Shown piece by piece: positions 23,137 through 35,085 of a stretch of DNA of 64,000 nt. Position 1 is the stretch's first letter. Every line of letters begins with the position of its first letter. The notes under the pieces were generated by a model that saw only the letters and a program-made list of their open reading frames with translations, made no database searches and was not told the origin of the DNA. The DNA is from Cryptomeria japonica. Lineage: Eukaryota; Streptophyta; Pinopsida; Cupressales; Cupressaceae. A program made the translations under genes and the position numbers. The DNA is taken from assembly GCF_030272615.1 (NCBI RefSeq), contig NC_081415.1, positions 109,572,406 through 109,636,405 of the forward strand. Reading direction: 5' to 3'.

Positions 23137-24177
23137 AATATCTTTTGAAGCTTGGTTTTACTAAGGGAAGTGCTAACATTAATCTATATTATAAAATCAC
23201 TGATGATGATATACTAACTATTGAAGTACTTGTTGATGACATTATTTTTGGAGTTGAAGATATTTTATACATGGAATTTTCTAAGAATATGGAGAAAAAA
23301 TTTGAAATGTCTATGATTGAGAAAATCAATTTTTTCTTAGGTTTGCAGATACTCACACTAATAAAGATATTTTCATCTGTCAAACTAAGTATGCTAAGGA
23401 ATTGTTGAAAAAATTTGGTATGGGAGATTCTAAACCGGTAAGTACTCCTATGGTTACAAGTGAGAAATTGACAATAAAAGATGTTTTTGCACATGTAAAT
23501 CCTAGAAGGTACAAATATATGATTGGAGGTCTGCTTTATTCGACTCAGACTAGACCTGACATAATGAATGATGTTTCTATTATATCAATATTTCAAAGTG
23601 ATCCTAGAGAAAATCATGAGTGTGTGGTGAAAAGGATTTTTAGATACTTGCAAGGTACATCAAAATATGGTTTGTGGTACCCTAAGGATGATGACTTTAC
23701 TTTATGTGCATATATCGATGTTGATTGGGATGGAAATGTTGATGACCAAAAAAGTACTTCTGGTGGAGATTTCTTTCTTGGAAAGAATTTGGTTTCATGG
23801 ATCAACAAGAAGCAATCATGTACTTCTTTATCTATTGTTGAAGTTGAGTATGTTGTTGTTGCTACTAACTATACACAGGCTCTATGGATGAAGATTTGAA
23901 GGATATAAAGGTGGATTATAATGGACTGGTATTTATTCACTCTGATAACTCTACTACTAATGATATATCAAAGAATCTAGTATTTCATTCTAAGACAAAG
24001 CACATATCTATCAAGTACAACTTTTTGAAGGAAAAGGTGGAAGAAAATGAAGTTAGATTGGTTTATGTGAACACTAAAGAAAAGATTGCAGATATTTTCA
24101 CTAAACCTTTTCCTAAAGAATCATTTGAGTACCTCAAAGACAGATTAGGATTTTTGGCCCCTCCGGTAGAGACTTGA
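23137..24177 (+). pseudogene. Copia A reverse transcriptase C-terminal part and RNase H
   Basis: The RT interrupted at 5398 continues here: YLLKLGFTKGSANINLYYK, then the catalytic pair in EVLVDDIIFG near 23225-23255, [49 protein letters not shown] and FRYLQGTSKYGLWYP. RNase H follows: YIDVDWDGNVDDQKSTSGG, SWINKKQSCTSLSIVEVEY, then SDNSTTNDISKNLVFHSKTK and IADIFTKPFPKESFEYLKDR ending at 24177. There are frameshifts near 23350-23405 and 23890. Only the last two-thirds of pol survive in this copy. Confidence 0.88.
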
Positions 24178-24568
24178 TTGATGCGGCTTGGCATCAGTCC
24201 GGTATGCATTATCAGAGATACTATTCATTATGGCACTGATGTGGGGATGCTACTGCTCAAGGGGAGTAGCCATCTTTTTTATTCAATGATTTATGTTTTT
24301 GCTTTGATATTTTTGTCAGATTTCTAGCATTGATGTCAAAGGGGAAGAGATATTGAGGTGAAAAACTAAAAAGAAAAGGGGAGAGATATATGTATAATTC
24401 AAAGCTTTACAGTGATATCATTGATAGGGGGAGTTTGGTCTTTGTTGTAGAACTTCATTACTGTGGGAGATTGATGGTTGTCCTACATTGGGGGAGACTT
24501 GTTTGGCATTTATTGGTACTTAGATGTTTTTCACATCTAGTGTTGCCGTCAATGCCAAAGGGGGAGAT
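24178..24568 (+). other. Copia A 3' untranslated part with polypurine tract
   Basis: No gene. It contains several 'gggggaga' words and ends with 'aatgccaaagggggagat' (24551-24568), the polypurine tract directly before the 3' LTR. The same text precedes the LTRs of D, C, E and I. Confidence 0.8.
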
Positions 24569-25649
24569 TGTTGGCCATTTGGAGGAATTGATTATGTGTT
24601 GCATTGATGCTTTGTCATTGATGCCAACACTAGCCATTTGGATACTTTATTGGCACCCTTCTGGTCCTGGTAGGTTGAGTGGTTTCTAATTGGTTTGGAT
24701 CTGGCATGATCTGATAGGCTCTGGTATGATTTGGTTATGGAATTGGCTTGTTTATGATACTCATGTTCATATAAAGTAAGTTGGTTTTGGTCTTGTAATC
24801 GGATGCTATCCTGTTTGCTTAGAAGCTTAGTTTCTATTTCTAATGAGGGTTTCATCGGCAGATCTTTTGATGAAGATCTTTGATGAATTGCATAAGTGGT
24901 GTTGGTGCAGCTTCTGGTGGAGTTTCAGGATGTTGTTGGTGATCATGTTTGATACTTGGTGGATGGAGATCATCTCTATAGCATGTGGACCTATATTGGT
25001 TCCCAGTTGGTCTAGGTTATGAACCGGTTTAACGAAATGTGTGGATTGGACCTCTCGATATGTTTTCAGGATGTCTTATGTGTTGGATATTATTTGTTTG
25101 GTCTAAGCATGACATGGTTTGTAATTATACAATTGGTTTATTGTTTGGTGGCCGACCTAATTGTTTATGGTCGAGGGTTTGTATATATAATGTAAGATCT
25201 CATTGTAGATCAATATGGTTATGGTAATGGTCATGGTCAAGGGATGTAATGTGCGAATAATGTTATATCATTCAGGTAGATGATTTGGTCGATCATTGGA
25301 GATTGAATTGGGTTTATGTAAGAGGATTTAGTCCTCTGATATTGAGCTTAACTAGAACTTTACTCAAGCATAGGAGATGTTATCTTTGCAATTCAAACAC
25401 TTTTTCGGATTGTAGTGTGGATTTCTATGTAGTCAGCGTGATTCCTTTTGTGATGAGCAGTGTGCTCTAGGTTGTTGGCCTTCATGCAAGTGTAGACCCC
25501 TCAATTGTAATTCACATACTTCTGCAAAAGTATTATTTGACTGTGGGTAGGCTTCCCACCATGGTTTTTCCCTTTTTTAGGTTTTCCACATAGAAATCTT
25601 GGTGTCATGTGGATGGTATTTATTCTGTGATTATTGTTTATGCGGAATT

Positions 25650-25811
25650 TGTTGTCCAAAAGAATCTGCCAAAACTATCAAAACTGTGTTACCAAAATGT
25701 GTGCTCCCCCTGAGCTGATGATGTCCCTGCTAATCATTTTTCTCAACTCAGGGGGAGCACACATTTTGGTAACATAGTTTTGATAGTTTTGGCAGATTCT
25801 TTTGGACAACA
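25650..25811. repeat. Long near-perfect hairpin at the head of insert J
   Basis: The arms are 25650-25713 and 25747-25811, about 64-65 bp, differing by one mismatch and one single-base indel, with a 33-nt loop at 25714-25746. The right arm runs in the normal direction towards the LTR. The left arm and the loop are its inverted extension. Confidence 0.9.
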
Positions 25812-26665
25812 TTTTTTTGGACACTTTTTGAATTTTTCTCATGAGTGTTGCCATCAATGACAAAGGGGGAGATTGTTGGCAAATACACACTCTAATGAGA
25901 AATTATAGGTGATTGAAGGTTTTGTCATTGATGGCAACCTTACAATCATATGTTACCGATAGGCACTAGCACTGGAAGACTCTACATCGGCATACAGTTC
26001 ACCGACACTGAAAAGATTGATTACCGACACCATGGCCGACAGGAATTTTGTTTAATTATATTTTGTATTTAATTGTAAAGTATTTTTGTAAGCCGACATG
26101 GAGGATTGTAATAAGACTCATATAAGTATGAGATCTTGTAGATCATTTAGTAGAAGTGGATATATGGTTAGATTATTGCAGACATAATGTGTGAATTGTA
26201 AGGCAAATTTTGGATAAGGGTTTATGATTATTGCAAAGCTTAAACCGGTACTGAATTTAGCATAGCAGATGCTAATCTGAAGTAGTACATGACATTAGAT
26301 TTGTATAACCCATTTTTGTAATTTAGTGAGACTTCTTTTGTAATTGAGCAGTGAGCTCTAGGCACTTGGCCTTCCTGCATCTGTAGGCCCCTATTGTAAT
26401 AGTAATATTCTCTTATTGACCAGTAAGCGAATATTGTGGGTCACAAATCCCACCGAGGTTTTTCCCACACTGGGTTTCCTCATTAAATTATTGTGTTATG
26501 GTGTGTCTTTAATGTTGTGCTTATTGTTCTTATTTGTCACATTAATTTTGGTTTACCGGTACACAGTTTTGGAATGCTTTTCATATAATAAGTTCAGAAA
26601 ATTTATTAACCGATTAGATACTGATTCACCCCCCCCCCCTCTCAGTATCTTTGGGAATCCTAACA
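25650..26665 (+). mobile_element. Insert J: fold-back head plus one E-family LTR
   Basis: TSD gaatt flanks it at 25645-25649 and 26666-26670. It starts TGTTGTCC and ends CCTAACA. The last 792 bp (25874-26665) are an LTR of the same family as element E, preceded by the polypurine tract 'aatgacaaagggggagat'. The first 97 bp are the reverse complement of E-type sequence from just before the tract and form a hairpin with the sense copy that follows. There is no 5' LTR, primer site or coding sequence. Confidence 0.85.
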
Positions 26666-26907
26666 GAATTGGTTTAACTACTATTTTGGTATTTGGTTTA
26701 AGCATTTCAATATTAATATTTTGGGTTCTGGTATTAAAGTTTTAATTACTAATGGTTCTGGTAATCTGTGACAACTGATTCACACCCCCCCCCTCAGTTG
26801 TCTTTCGATTATTTGAACTGTCTAACAAAGGTTGCTAAATTAGTTAAGGATTTTGTGATTCATCCTTTTATTATAATTATCTATGTTTAACCTAACATAT
26901 TTTAAGC

Positions 26908-28229
26908 ATGAAAACAATGGTGAATACTTCAACCCAAGCTACAACAAGCACTAGTTTCACATCTCAAACTGCACTAAGTGTTACAATGTCAAGCATGTTG
27001 AATACTTCAAACCAAGCTACAACAACCATGGATCAAAACACTATTCCTTTTATGGGAAATACTTATAGGATCAACACAACATTGATCCAAACATAGATCT
27101 TGTCTCAAAAAGTAGAGAGCCTCCAAAAATAGATGACCAACATGTAAACAGTGAATGGCAAGAAGCACTATACTATTAAGGACCTTCGTCCTTATCCTTT
27201 GGATAGGACTTTCTATATGCCACCTTTTCCACCATATTTTGAGACACCAAGGTTTGACAAGCATAGAGGAAAATTTGATCCCCAAGATAATGTCAGGGGA
27301 TTCTTGATAGCATATATCAAAGTGGCCCATGAAGACACATACTTAATGCGCCTATTTCCAAAAAGTATTGGAAGGACCGCATAGAATGGTTTTCACATCT
27401 ACCGCCTAAGGTTGCTTCATGGGGTGAGTTGGTTAAGCTATTCATCATAAAAATTTACACAACATACACAATCTAGTTACCCTAATGGATTTGTGTGCAA
27501 CCAAACAAAAGGAAGGTGAAGCATTTGCTACATTCTTGCAAAGATGGAGAGCTCTATATCGTAGGTGTCTCGGTCACATTCCCAAAGCTGAGAAAGTAGA
27601 CATTTTTACTAAGCACCTTGTTCCCCAAGTCAAAATATCTATTGCAAATGTAATATTTAAGAACTTTCAAATAAATCACAGAAAAGGGCATAAAATGTGA
27701 AAAAGGCTTGTTAGAACAAGGAATATTGAAACATCACAAGAATAATGGACCAATCATAAATACAAGCAATGAAAAGCCAAAGTTTTGGTCTAAAAACAAG
27801 AATGTTAAAAATGATGGGGTTGTAGATGCCCGTGTTGTTAATAGATCTCAACCAGTAGTATCACTTCAAGGACCAGTTGATTCTTTTAATAGGAATAAAA
27901 CTCAAAACAGCAATGCAAATGCCAATGCGACTCAGTCAAGCAATACAAGACCCCCAAGGATCAATGCACCAAAAATAAATTTCACACCATTGGGGGAACC
28001 AATTGAGTCATCTCTTAAGAAGTTGATACAAAATAATACCATAACATTTCCAGAGGCTCGACCCCACAAACCTGGTCCATTCAAGCCTGCTTGGTGGAAT
28101 GACAATGATTTCTATGAATACCACCATTCCAAAGGCCACAAAACAACAAGTTGTTACAAACTCAAGAACCTGATACAAGACCTTATTTACCAAGGGGATA
28201 TCACTCTAGATGCCAATAAGGGATCATGA
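26908..28229 (+). pseudogene. Gypsy G gag (broken)
   Basis: A Thr/Ser-rich N-terminus (MKTMVNTSTQATTSTS) precedes the retrotransposon gag domain: LRPYPLDRTFYMPPFPPYF, FDKHRGKFDPQDNVRGF, AYIKVAHEDTYLM, then ATKQKEGEAFATFLQRWR. A degenerate zinc knuckle (YEYHHSKGHKTTSC) precedes LKNLIQDLIYQGDI near 28170. The order matches gag of F, including the conserved MPPFP and IQDLI words. Stops after 27093 and frameshifts near 27384 and 27705 break it. Only about 75 bp separate copia A's insertion site from this start, so the usual long leader is missing or deleted. Confidence 0.85.
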
Positions 28230-29177
28230 AATACAGACCACACCATATTCAAAGACCCATTTGTTAAACATGACAAACGAAAAGCTTCCAGCTCAGGGAC
28301 ATAAAATAATACTACAAACTACACCAATGTAGCATATGATTATACAATCAATTCAGTTAGTGCAATAGATGCAATAGTAGCCACGATTACCATCAACCCA
28401 AGGAACCAAGATTATGCATTTATCACCCGTAGATCAAAGGTCACATTGTAAGGTGCCCCAACTAACACTTCTCCACCAACAAGAAACTATAATATGGTTG
28501 AACAACTAAGAAATATCCCAACTCAAATTTAATTATTTGAATTGGTTTACATCTCACCATCTCACAATGCGATCTTAGATAAGGCACTATAAGAATTTGT
28601 TGTTTCTCAGGACATAGATGAAAATGCATTCCAAACCATGGTGGGAAATTTGGTAGCTTCCAAGGTGGCATTCATAGAGAAGGATGTACCAACAGACAAA
28701 CCCATGCACAATGATCCTCTTCACCTAGAATTTTTTGTTCATAAAAATAAAGTCAAAAGAGTGCTAATAGATGGTGGAGCTGGACTCAATATTTGTACTC
28801 TAAATTTGATCAAGGCTTTGGGATACTCACAACATCATATTGATCCTACCAAGAGAATCAACATCAAAGCATATGATGATGAAGAACGTCCATCTAAGGG
28901 TATAGTGACATTGCCTATACAAGTAGGACCTGTTACCACATATGTCACATTTCAAATTCTGGACCAAGAATTGGGATATAATATCCTAGTAGGTTTCCCA
29001 TGGATACATTCCATGCAAGTAGTGTCATCAACTTTCCACCAATGTGTTAAGCTCCCTTATAATGTCATTGAGATCATAATACATGGTGATCCAAATCCCT
29101 TCCAACATTGTAATTATTTAAGAGCAAGCACAGACAAGCAAGTCCCCATAAATCAAGCATCTCCACTCACCATGTAA
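28230..29177 (+). pseudogene. Gypsy G protease region (broken)
   Basis: This is the aspartic protease of G. The open part from 28638 contains VLIDGGAGLNICTL (near 28760-28800; Asp-Gly-Gly at the active site) followed by LIKALGYSQHHIDPT, then YNILVGFPWIHSM and CVKLPYN. The same blocks occur in F's protease at equivalent spacing. Upstream, 28230-28637 is the linker to gag with several stops. It ends at a stop at 29175. Confidence 0.8.
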
Positions 29178-30571
29178 ATGGAATCTCTAAAAATCTCTGA
29201 CAAACTAGCATCATCATCTCGTACATATATAACACCACCCCTCCAAATCAAGGATGAAGGGTGTGGCGAGTATTCTTATTCTGTAACATTAGTAGTAGGA
29301 CACTTGTCTCCTATATCTTTTGGGATAGCATTACCAAATCTGACCAATAAAAATAAAGGAAAATAAATTGTCTAGTTCTTAGACTCTTGTTCATTTATAA
29401 GATGGGGAGAGTTTAATGAAGAATCCTTAGAAGAAGATGTCAACAATTGGCTATACAAAGAAGAAAGTGACAATCCAAATGTTAGACTTCCTTTGGAACA
29501 ATATGGCAATGGCTTCAAGATGTTATAGTGACATTTTTATGATGGAACAATAGGCTTGGGGGAACATGCTCAAGGTATAATAGATCCTATATTACCATCA
29601 GAGAGCCCAAAGAATTGGGGATTAGGATATACTAGTTTGACAAGAAGAGGAAGAACATCTCAACCAACAACAACACCACTTACAAATGAAAATGAAGATC
29701 CTAAGTCACCAAGTCAGACCAATACATCAATGATTTCCTTTGCACTAGCATCACATGTCAATGCAGTGACAGAAACATGAATTGCACCAGCAGTGGCAGA
29801 AATAGAAATGGCACCAGCATCTCATAATAATGCAGTGATGGAAACAAGAATTATACCAGCAAATGAATCAAGTAAAACTTATACATCATCATCACCAACC
29901 ATTATATCAACAAAAATAAGGATAGCACCAGCAAGAGCTGATAATTCAATATTACCCCTATTTCTTATTCAAGCACTCAATAAGGCCTCTATCATAGAAC
30001 AAGGGTCTACAAATCAACAAACTCTCCCATTCATCATCAACATTGTTGAAACTCCTCTCTCTCCAATTGAGTAAATTCATGAAGATGCATCAAATAGAGA
30101 AACATATATTGAGAGTATAGTTGATTCCCATGACTATGAGTTATTATCTCTCCATAGTTGTAGTACATATTTGGCTTTTAGAGCTTATGATATAAAACTA
30201 ATCGTGGATGATGACATTGAATATGAAGACATACCAATCGACACAAAATCGATCAAGTATGTATATGATAGTAGGATCTTCATGATGTAAGCAACATCTC
30301 CTCCTGATGAAGACAAAGACCTCTATCTTATGTATCCTCACTTGATATAATGGGGGCAAGAAGAACCACCACATTTGGATTGGTTCCAAAATGATGAGGC
30401 CATAGTAGAATTCCTGGGTGCTAGAGATGGAGTTCCCTATGATGATCATAAAGTTATTTTTCCTATAGATCTAGATAGAACCACTTACTTCGGAGAAGCA
30501 AGCTCCTCTTCCAATCCAAAAGATGTAGATGGAGTAGAAAATGTCTCTACAAACAAATTGGATAATCTTCC
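29178..30571 (+). pseudogene. Gypsy G post-protease linker with G-patch-like motif
   Basis: It includes LEQYGNGFKML and, after a damaged stretch, IGLGEHAQGIIDPI and NWGLGYTSL, matching the G-patch-like block of F. A Thr/Ala/Pro-rich linker follows (29690-30060), then WFQNDEAIVEFLGARDGVPYDD, the segment that precedes RT in this lineage. It stops at 30571 where gypsy B is inserted; the coding frame continues at 59850. Several stops are present. Confidence 0.75.
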
Positions 30572-31747
30572 TGTAATGTTGGAAAAGAGGTGAATGATGG
30601 ATCTAGAGGAAAGCTCTTCTTCCCTCCGAGGAGAGATGAAAGTTTCACTTTAGATCCCCCTTCAAACACTTTCCATGCATTAAATTAGAAGAGGGGGGAA
30701 GATACACTAGATCCAACCTCTAGAGAAAGAGATTGAATTCTGAGTGATGGTAAGTTAATCCCCTCTTCTGAGATTGAGATTTGAATTGAATTGTGTACTT
30801 ATAACCAAGTGAAAAAAGAAACAAAGATCTAATTATAACTCGATAGAAGCATAGGATAAAAATATGCACCTAGATCTAGTAATAATCTATCAAGACGAAG
30901 CCACCCTGTGAATTTGAGAAAAAGTTTCCCGGACCATGGCGGGAGTGTACACAGTCCTCCGAAAAATCTATGAAATGAAAATGGTTTTTTGCCTTTGCAA
31001 ATGGAGTCCAAATCCTAAAGTATAGATACACACCTACAATCTACACATATAAAAGAGAGGAAAGGGGGTTGGGATTAGGGGTTTGCCTTCAGGTCAAACC
31101 CCAGTTTTGGAATTAACCAAATGATGAAAGAAATGACATGCAAGTATATGTAAATGAAACACTGAAATTTAAATCACCTCAAGGGAGGTTGTGATAGAAA
31201 TTTTGATAGAATTTTTTGTATGAAGTTGAATGTTAGAATAAATCTCCTCTTCAATGGTTGAATCCTTGAATTGAATGCAACACCTAGCCTTGAAAGGAGA
31301 CTTCAGAATGCTCAATGTTGGAAAAGAATGCTTGAATTCTCTTGAATGCTTGAATGTGTGATTTCATGTATCTATCTTATGCCAAAATGGAAGGGGAAAT
31401 GCAACCTATATACTTGTCAATTAGAGCTAATTAACTGATTTTTCATCACAGGCCGACACTGGGGGAGTTTTTCCCGCTCAATTCACACCACCAAAGCACA
31501 ATTTGAAGGGTCATGCCCCAAAATAGGGCAAGGGATAGGGGAACCACACCCCTTTCCTAGGGGGATAGGGGGACCACTCCCCTGTCCTGCCCTTTTTTCT
31601 AGGACAGGATGTAGTTCAGGCAATGCAGAGGGCAAGCAAGATACAATTTCAGGTGTCGAGCAAGTCTTCTATCTCTGATCTGAATCACGTGCATGAGGAC
31701 CCTAATGTGGTCAAAAATTTCAAGGGTCACAATTTCATGACACTACA
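30572..31747 (-). repeat. 3' LTR of gypsy B
   Basis: Plus-strand ends are TGTAATGTTGGAAAAG and CATGACACTACA. It matches 58682-59844 closely. The next bases (31748-31765, 'tatagcccccactttacc') are the polypurine tract read on the minus strand. The flanking TSD and the primer site at the other end agree with these limits. Confidence 0.88.
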
Positions 31748-32517
31748 TATAGCCCCCACTTTACCAAGAGTATAAGCGTACACCAATATTGTCGATAAAG
31801 TACAAGGAAACAAGATTGAAAGACTTCTACCATGTCAAGGAGGCAAGATGCACCAATCCCCTAGTGGAATAAGGATCTTACGACATTGATTGATAAAGTA
31901 AAAGGGAAGATCAAGAAGGGAAAACCATGACTGGAAGTAGCAAGGTTCACCTCACTATGAGTCATGAAAAAGATACCGGAATTATAAAGCAAAGCCAAGT
32001 TCACTAAATAATTCTACGTATCGAAAAGAAAAATATGGGCTGAGAGTATTCCCCCATGTTAAAGAGATCAAGCACGCCTTATTCGGAGCGATTTCTTTAA
32101 GGTAGGATACACCCAAGAGAGAGATAAGAGAGGGAGCATGTTATTGCAAAGATTTAGCCCCCAAGTGAGCAATAAACCCAAGGATAATGCACATAAAACA
32201 CAAATCAATTTCACTTTCTTCGGGGTCAGTATGTTGTATGATGACCCATGTATATCATATATGTATATGCATATAATAATTGTCATTCCCCAAAGAAATT
32301 ACACTACCTTAGAAGAAAGGGAAGAGAGGATGTCTTTTAAGTCAACATGAAAGAGACCAAAAGAGATCTCAATGCTTTGCATCATCCTCAAGTAGACATT
32401 GAGGGAAAAATAGAAGAACAAGGATACACATAGAAGAATGGTCACAAAAGAGAAAGAGAGATAAGGTCTATTGTGCTAATATTGCTAATCTAGCATGACA
32501 TCTGCCTCCCGATCTTG
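31748..32517 (-). other. Gypsy B 3' internal region (no gene)
   Basis: About 770 bp between polypurine tract and the end of the gag-protease frame. The open frames here (32068-32286, 32138-32350) are short and resemble nothing known. RT, RNase H and integrase would be expected here in an autonomous element and are absent. Confidence 0.7.
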
Positions 32518-33821
32518 CTAATCACTATTTAAGGAAGGTGAGCAACATGCCAGAGGAGAGATAGTGAGCATAGCAGATGGAGCTATCACAAGATCCAAAC
32601 AAGCACTATGCTCATGTGGTAAGTCACTTTGTTTGATTCTAGGAGCAAGGATTAGGGTTTGTGAAAATTCGGTTGATAAATGCTTGTCCAAATCAACATA
32701 TTCATAATCACTATCAGAAGCATTAGGAGTTGTATTGCCATCATGAATAATATTTTCACCCATTTCTTCATTAATATGTATAGAAAGAGGAGCACAAACA
32801 TGAATAGGAGTAAAACCATCACATGTTTTGTGCAACTTATGATTTGGAGATGTAGGTTCAACATTTGGTGAGAAAAGGGAATAATGACAACTGTTGGAGT
32901 TCTAGGAGATTGAATATTTTGAGGGACAACTTCATCTTCAAGTATGATAAGAATGTCAAGTGTTGGGGATCTAGGTTGACTTAAGGATAGGATCATATAT
33001 TTCTTCCATTTTTGATAAGATTAAAAAAGAGCATCGCTCCTTGATGGAAGAGATTGAAATTACTTAGGCCAAAAGAAATCAATAGGAATGCCAGGGATTC
33101 TTTCAGATGGGCAAAATAAGCTATGGTTCACGATTATGATTTCTCCATTGTGAGGAAATTTCAAACACTTATGGATTGGAGAAGCAATATCCTTCATGGA
33201 AGATAGCCAATAATATCCCAACTTCACACGTAATTTCTCAGAAGAGGGTATAATAACAAAGTCAACATCCATAGATTTTGTATGCACTTCAATAGGAAGG
33301 GTGATAGAGCCAATGGTAAGACAAAGAATCCATTAAATAGCTTCAAAACTATATTAGAGGCATCATACATTGGTTTATGCAATCATAAAGTGAAAAGATA
33401 CTCCTCAGTGATGATGTTAACCATGCAAGAGGGATCAACAAGAGCATCACAACAAGGTATACCCTTAACCTTTGTAACTATGTATAAAGTGCCATCAGGT
33501 GCTCTAATGGTCTCACTAGGGTCAAATGTAATACAAGGATCCTTAGGTGTCTTTTTTGTCTCTACCATGTTCACCAAATTAGAAGCCATAGAAGTGAATT
33601 CCTCAAAGGAGAAAGAAGTATACTCAGTCTCAATCACATTAGAGGTATGAGAAGGCAAAGGATTAGTAAAAATTTTAAGATTTTGATTAGGATGAGCTAC
33701 TGATTTATTTCCCTTATTATTCACACCTTCCACAGATATAGTATTGTTATCAATCAAATCTTGAATCTTACTTTTCAATGAGAAACATTTCTCAGTATCA
33801 TGACCAGGATAACGATAAAAT
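32518..33821 (-). pseudogene. Gypsy B gag C-terminus and protease (broken)
   Basis: From 33821 leftwards: the second half of a degenerate zinc-knuckle segment, KSKIQDLIDNNTISVEG (33775-33720), a linker, then the protease active-site region with ALVDPSCMVNIITEE near 33410 (Asp-Pro-Ser in place of Asp-Thr-Gly). LGYYWLSSM and CLKFPHNGE follow near 33200-33150, corresponding to the second half of F's protease. The frame then runs into an acidic, Asp/Asn-rich tail (to 32518) with no known domain. There is at least one frameshift near 33380. The frame is continuous with 49064-50319 once copia D is removed. Confidence 0.75.
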
Positions 33822-35027
33822 TGTTGGCCATTTGGAGGAATTGATTATGTGCTGCATTGATGTCAAAACTAGTTCTTTTGGATGCTTTGTCGACACCCTT
33901 CTAGTCCTGGTAGGATGTGTGGTTTCTTGTTGGATTGGATTCGGCATGATCCGATATGATTTGGTTATGGAATTGGCTTATTCATGCTACTCATGTTCAT
34001 TTTTAGTTAGTTGGTTTTGGTATGGTGATCGAATACTATCATGTTTGCTTGGAATCTTGGTTTGTGGTTCTGGCGAGGGTTTCACCGGAAGAGCTTTCAT
34101 GAAGATCTTTGATGAATTGCATAAATGGTGTTGGTGCAGCTTCTAGTGGAGATTCAAGATGTTGATGGTGATCATGTTCGAGACTTGGAAGATTGGGATC
34201 ATTACTTTAGCGTGTGAACCTATATTGGGTCCTGGTTGATCTAGGTTATGGACTGGCTTAATATACTGTGTGGATTGGAGCTCTCGATGCATTTTTGAGA
34301 TGTCTTGTGGGTTGGTTATTGTTTGTTTAGTCTAAGGCCGATATTTTTTGTAATTATGTAATTGGTTTATTGTCTGGTGGCCGATTTGATTGTTTATGGT
34401 CAAGGGTTTGTATATATATGATGTAAGATCTCATTATAGATCATGGTCATAGGTATGGGAAATGGATATGTAATTTGTGAATAATGTAACATCATTCAGA
34501 CAGAGGATTTGGTCGATCATTGGAGATCGAGTTGGGTTTATGTAAGAGGATTTAGTCCTTTGAAATTGAGCTTAATTGTACTATATTCAGGCATAGGAGA
34601 TGCTATCTTTACAGTTCATTCATTATTCCGGATTGTAGTTTGGATTTCTATGTAGTCAGTGAGACTCCTTTTGTGATGAGTAGTGCGCTCTAGGATGTTG
34701 GCCTTCCTGCAAGTGTAGGCCCCTCAATTGTAATTCACATACTTATTGCATAAGTATTATTTGACTGTGGGTAGGCTTCCCACCATGGTTTTTCCTTTTA
34801 CCGGATTTACGTATAAATCTTGGTGTCATGTGGATATTATTTATTCTTTGATTATTTTTTATGCTTAATTGGTTTATCTGTTATTCCAGTATTTGGTTTA
34901 TGCATTCTAGTATTAATGTTTTGGGTTTCGGTATTAAATTTCTAATTTCTAATTATTCCAATAATGTGTGACAACTGATTCACTCTCCCCCTCTCAGTTG
35001 TCTTCCGGTTATTTGAACTATGTAACA
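33822..35027 (+). repeat. 5' LTR of copia D
   Basis: 1206 bp, TGTTGGCCATTTGG to ATGTAACA. A TATA-like 'tatatatatgatg' is near 34411 and the GTGGG...CCCAC/GGTTTTTCC block near 34767. The C-run near the end is interrupted (actctccccctctcag). Confidence 0.92.
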
Positions 35028-35043
35028 ATTGGTATTAGAGCTC
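35028..35043 (+). promoter_or_regulatory. Primer binding site of copia D
   Basis: 'attggtattagagctc' directly follows the LTR. It differs by one base from TGGTATCAGAGC, the initiator-methionine tRNA primer site common in plant copia elements. Confidence 0.88.
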
Positions 35044-35085
35044 TAGTCCTCTCTGTATAAAGCTTAACCGCTTGACAAAGATCCT

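Larger units (their letters stand above)
3832..26827 (+). mobile_element. Copia element A (deleted, carries F and J)
   Basis: The 5' LTR is 3832-5045 and the 3' LTR 24569-26827. The perfect 5-bp TSD aaggt lies at 3827-3831 and 26828-26832. The internal part is short: gag, protease, integrase and the start of RT are deleted, leaving RT and RNase H at 5046-5398 and 23137-24177. F (17.7 kb) splits the RT, and J (1.0 kb) splits the 3' LTR. Without J and its TSD the 3' LTR is 1238 bp, matching the 1239-bp 3' LTR of copia D from the same family. Confidence 0.9.
24569..26827 (+). repeat. 3' LTR of copia A, split by insert J
   Basis: It begins TGTTGGCCATTTGG and ends GTCTAACA. Positions 25650-26665 plus one TSD copy are foreign (J). 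The two outer parts join to a full 1238-bp LTR that matches copia D's 3' LTR. Confidence 0.9.

Noticed and set aside
30572-30576. First idea that the B LTR starts at TGTTGG (30577)
   Set aside because: With that start the TSDs do not match and the primer site is not next to the LTR. Starting at TGTAATG gives near-matching TSDs (cttcc/catcc), an adjacent primer site and a continuous G frame.
32518-32996. Minus-strand ORF with a hydrophobic run that looks like an envelope-type transmembrane segment
   Set aside because: The hydrophobic run is in a shadow frame; the frame continuous with gag-protease reads as an acidic tail without a membrane segment.
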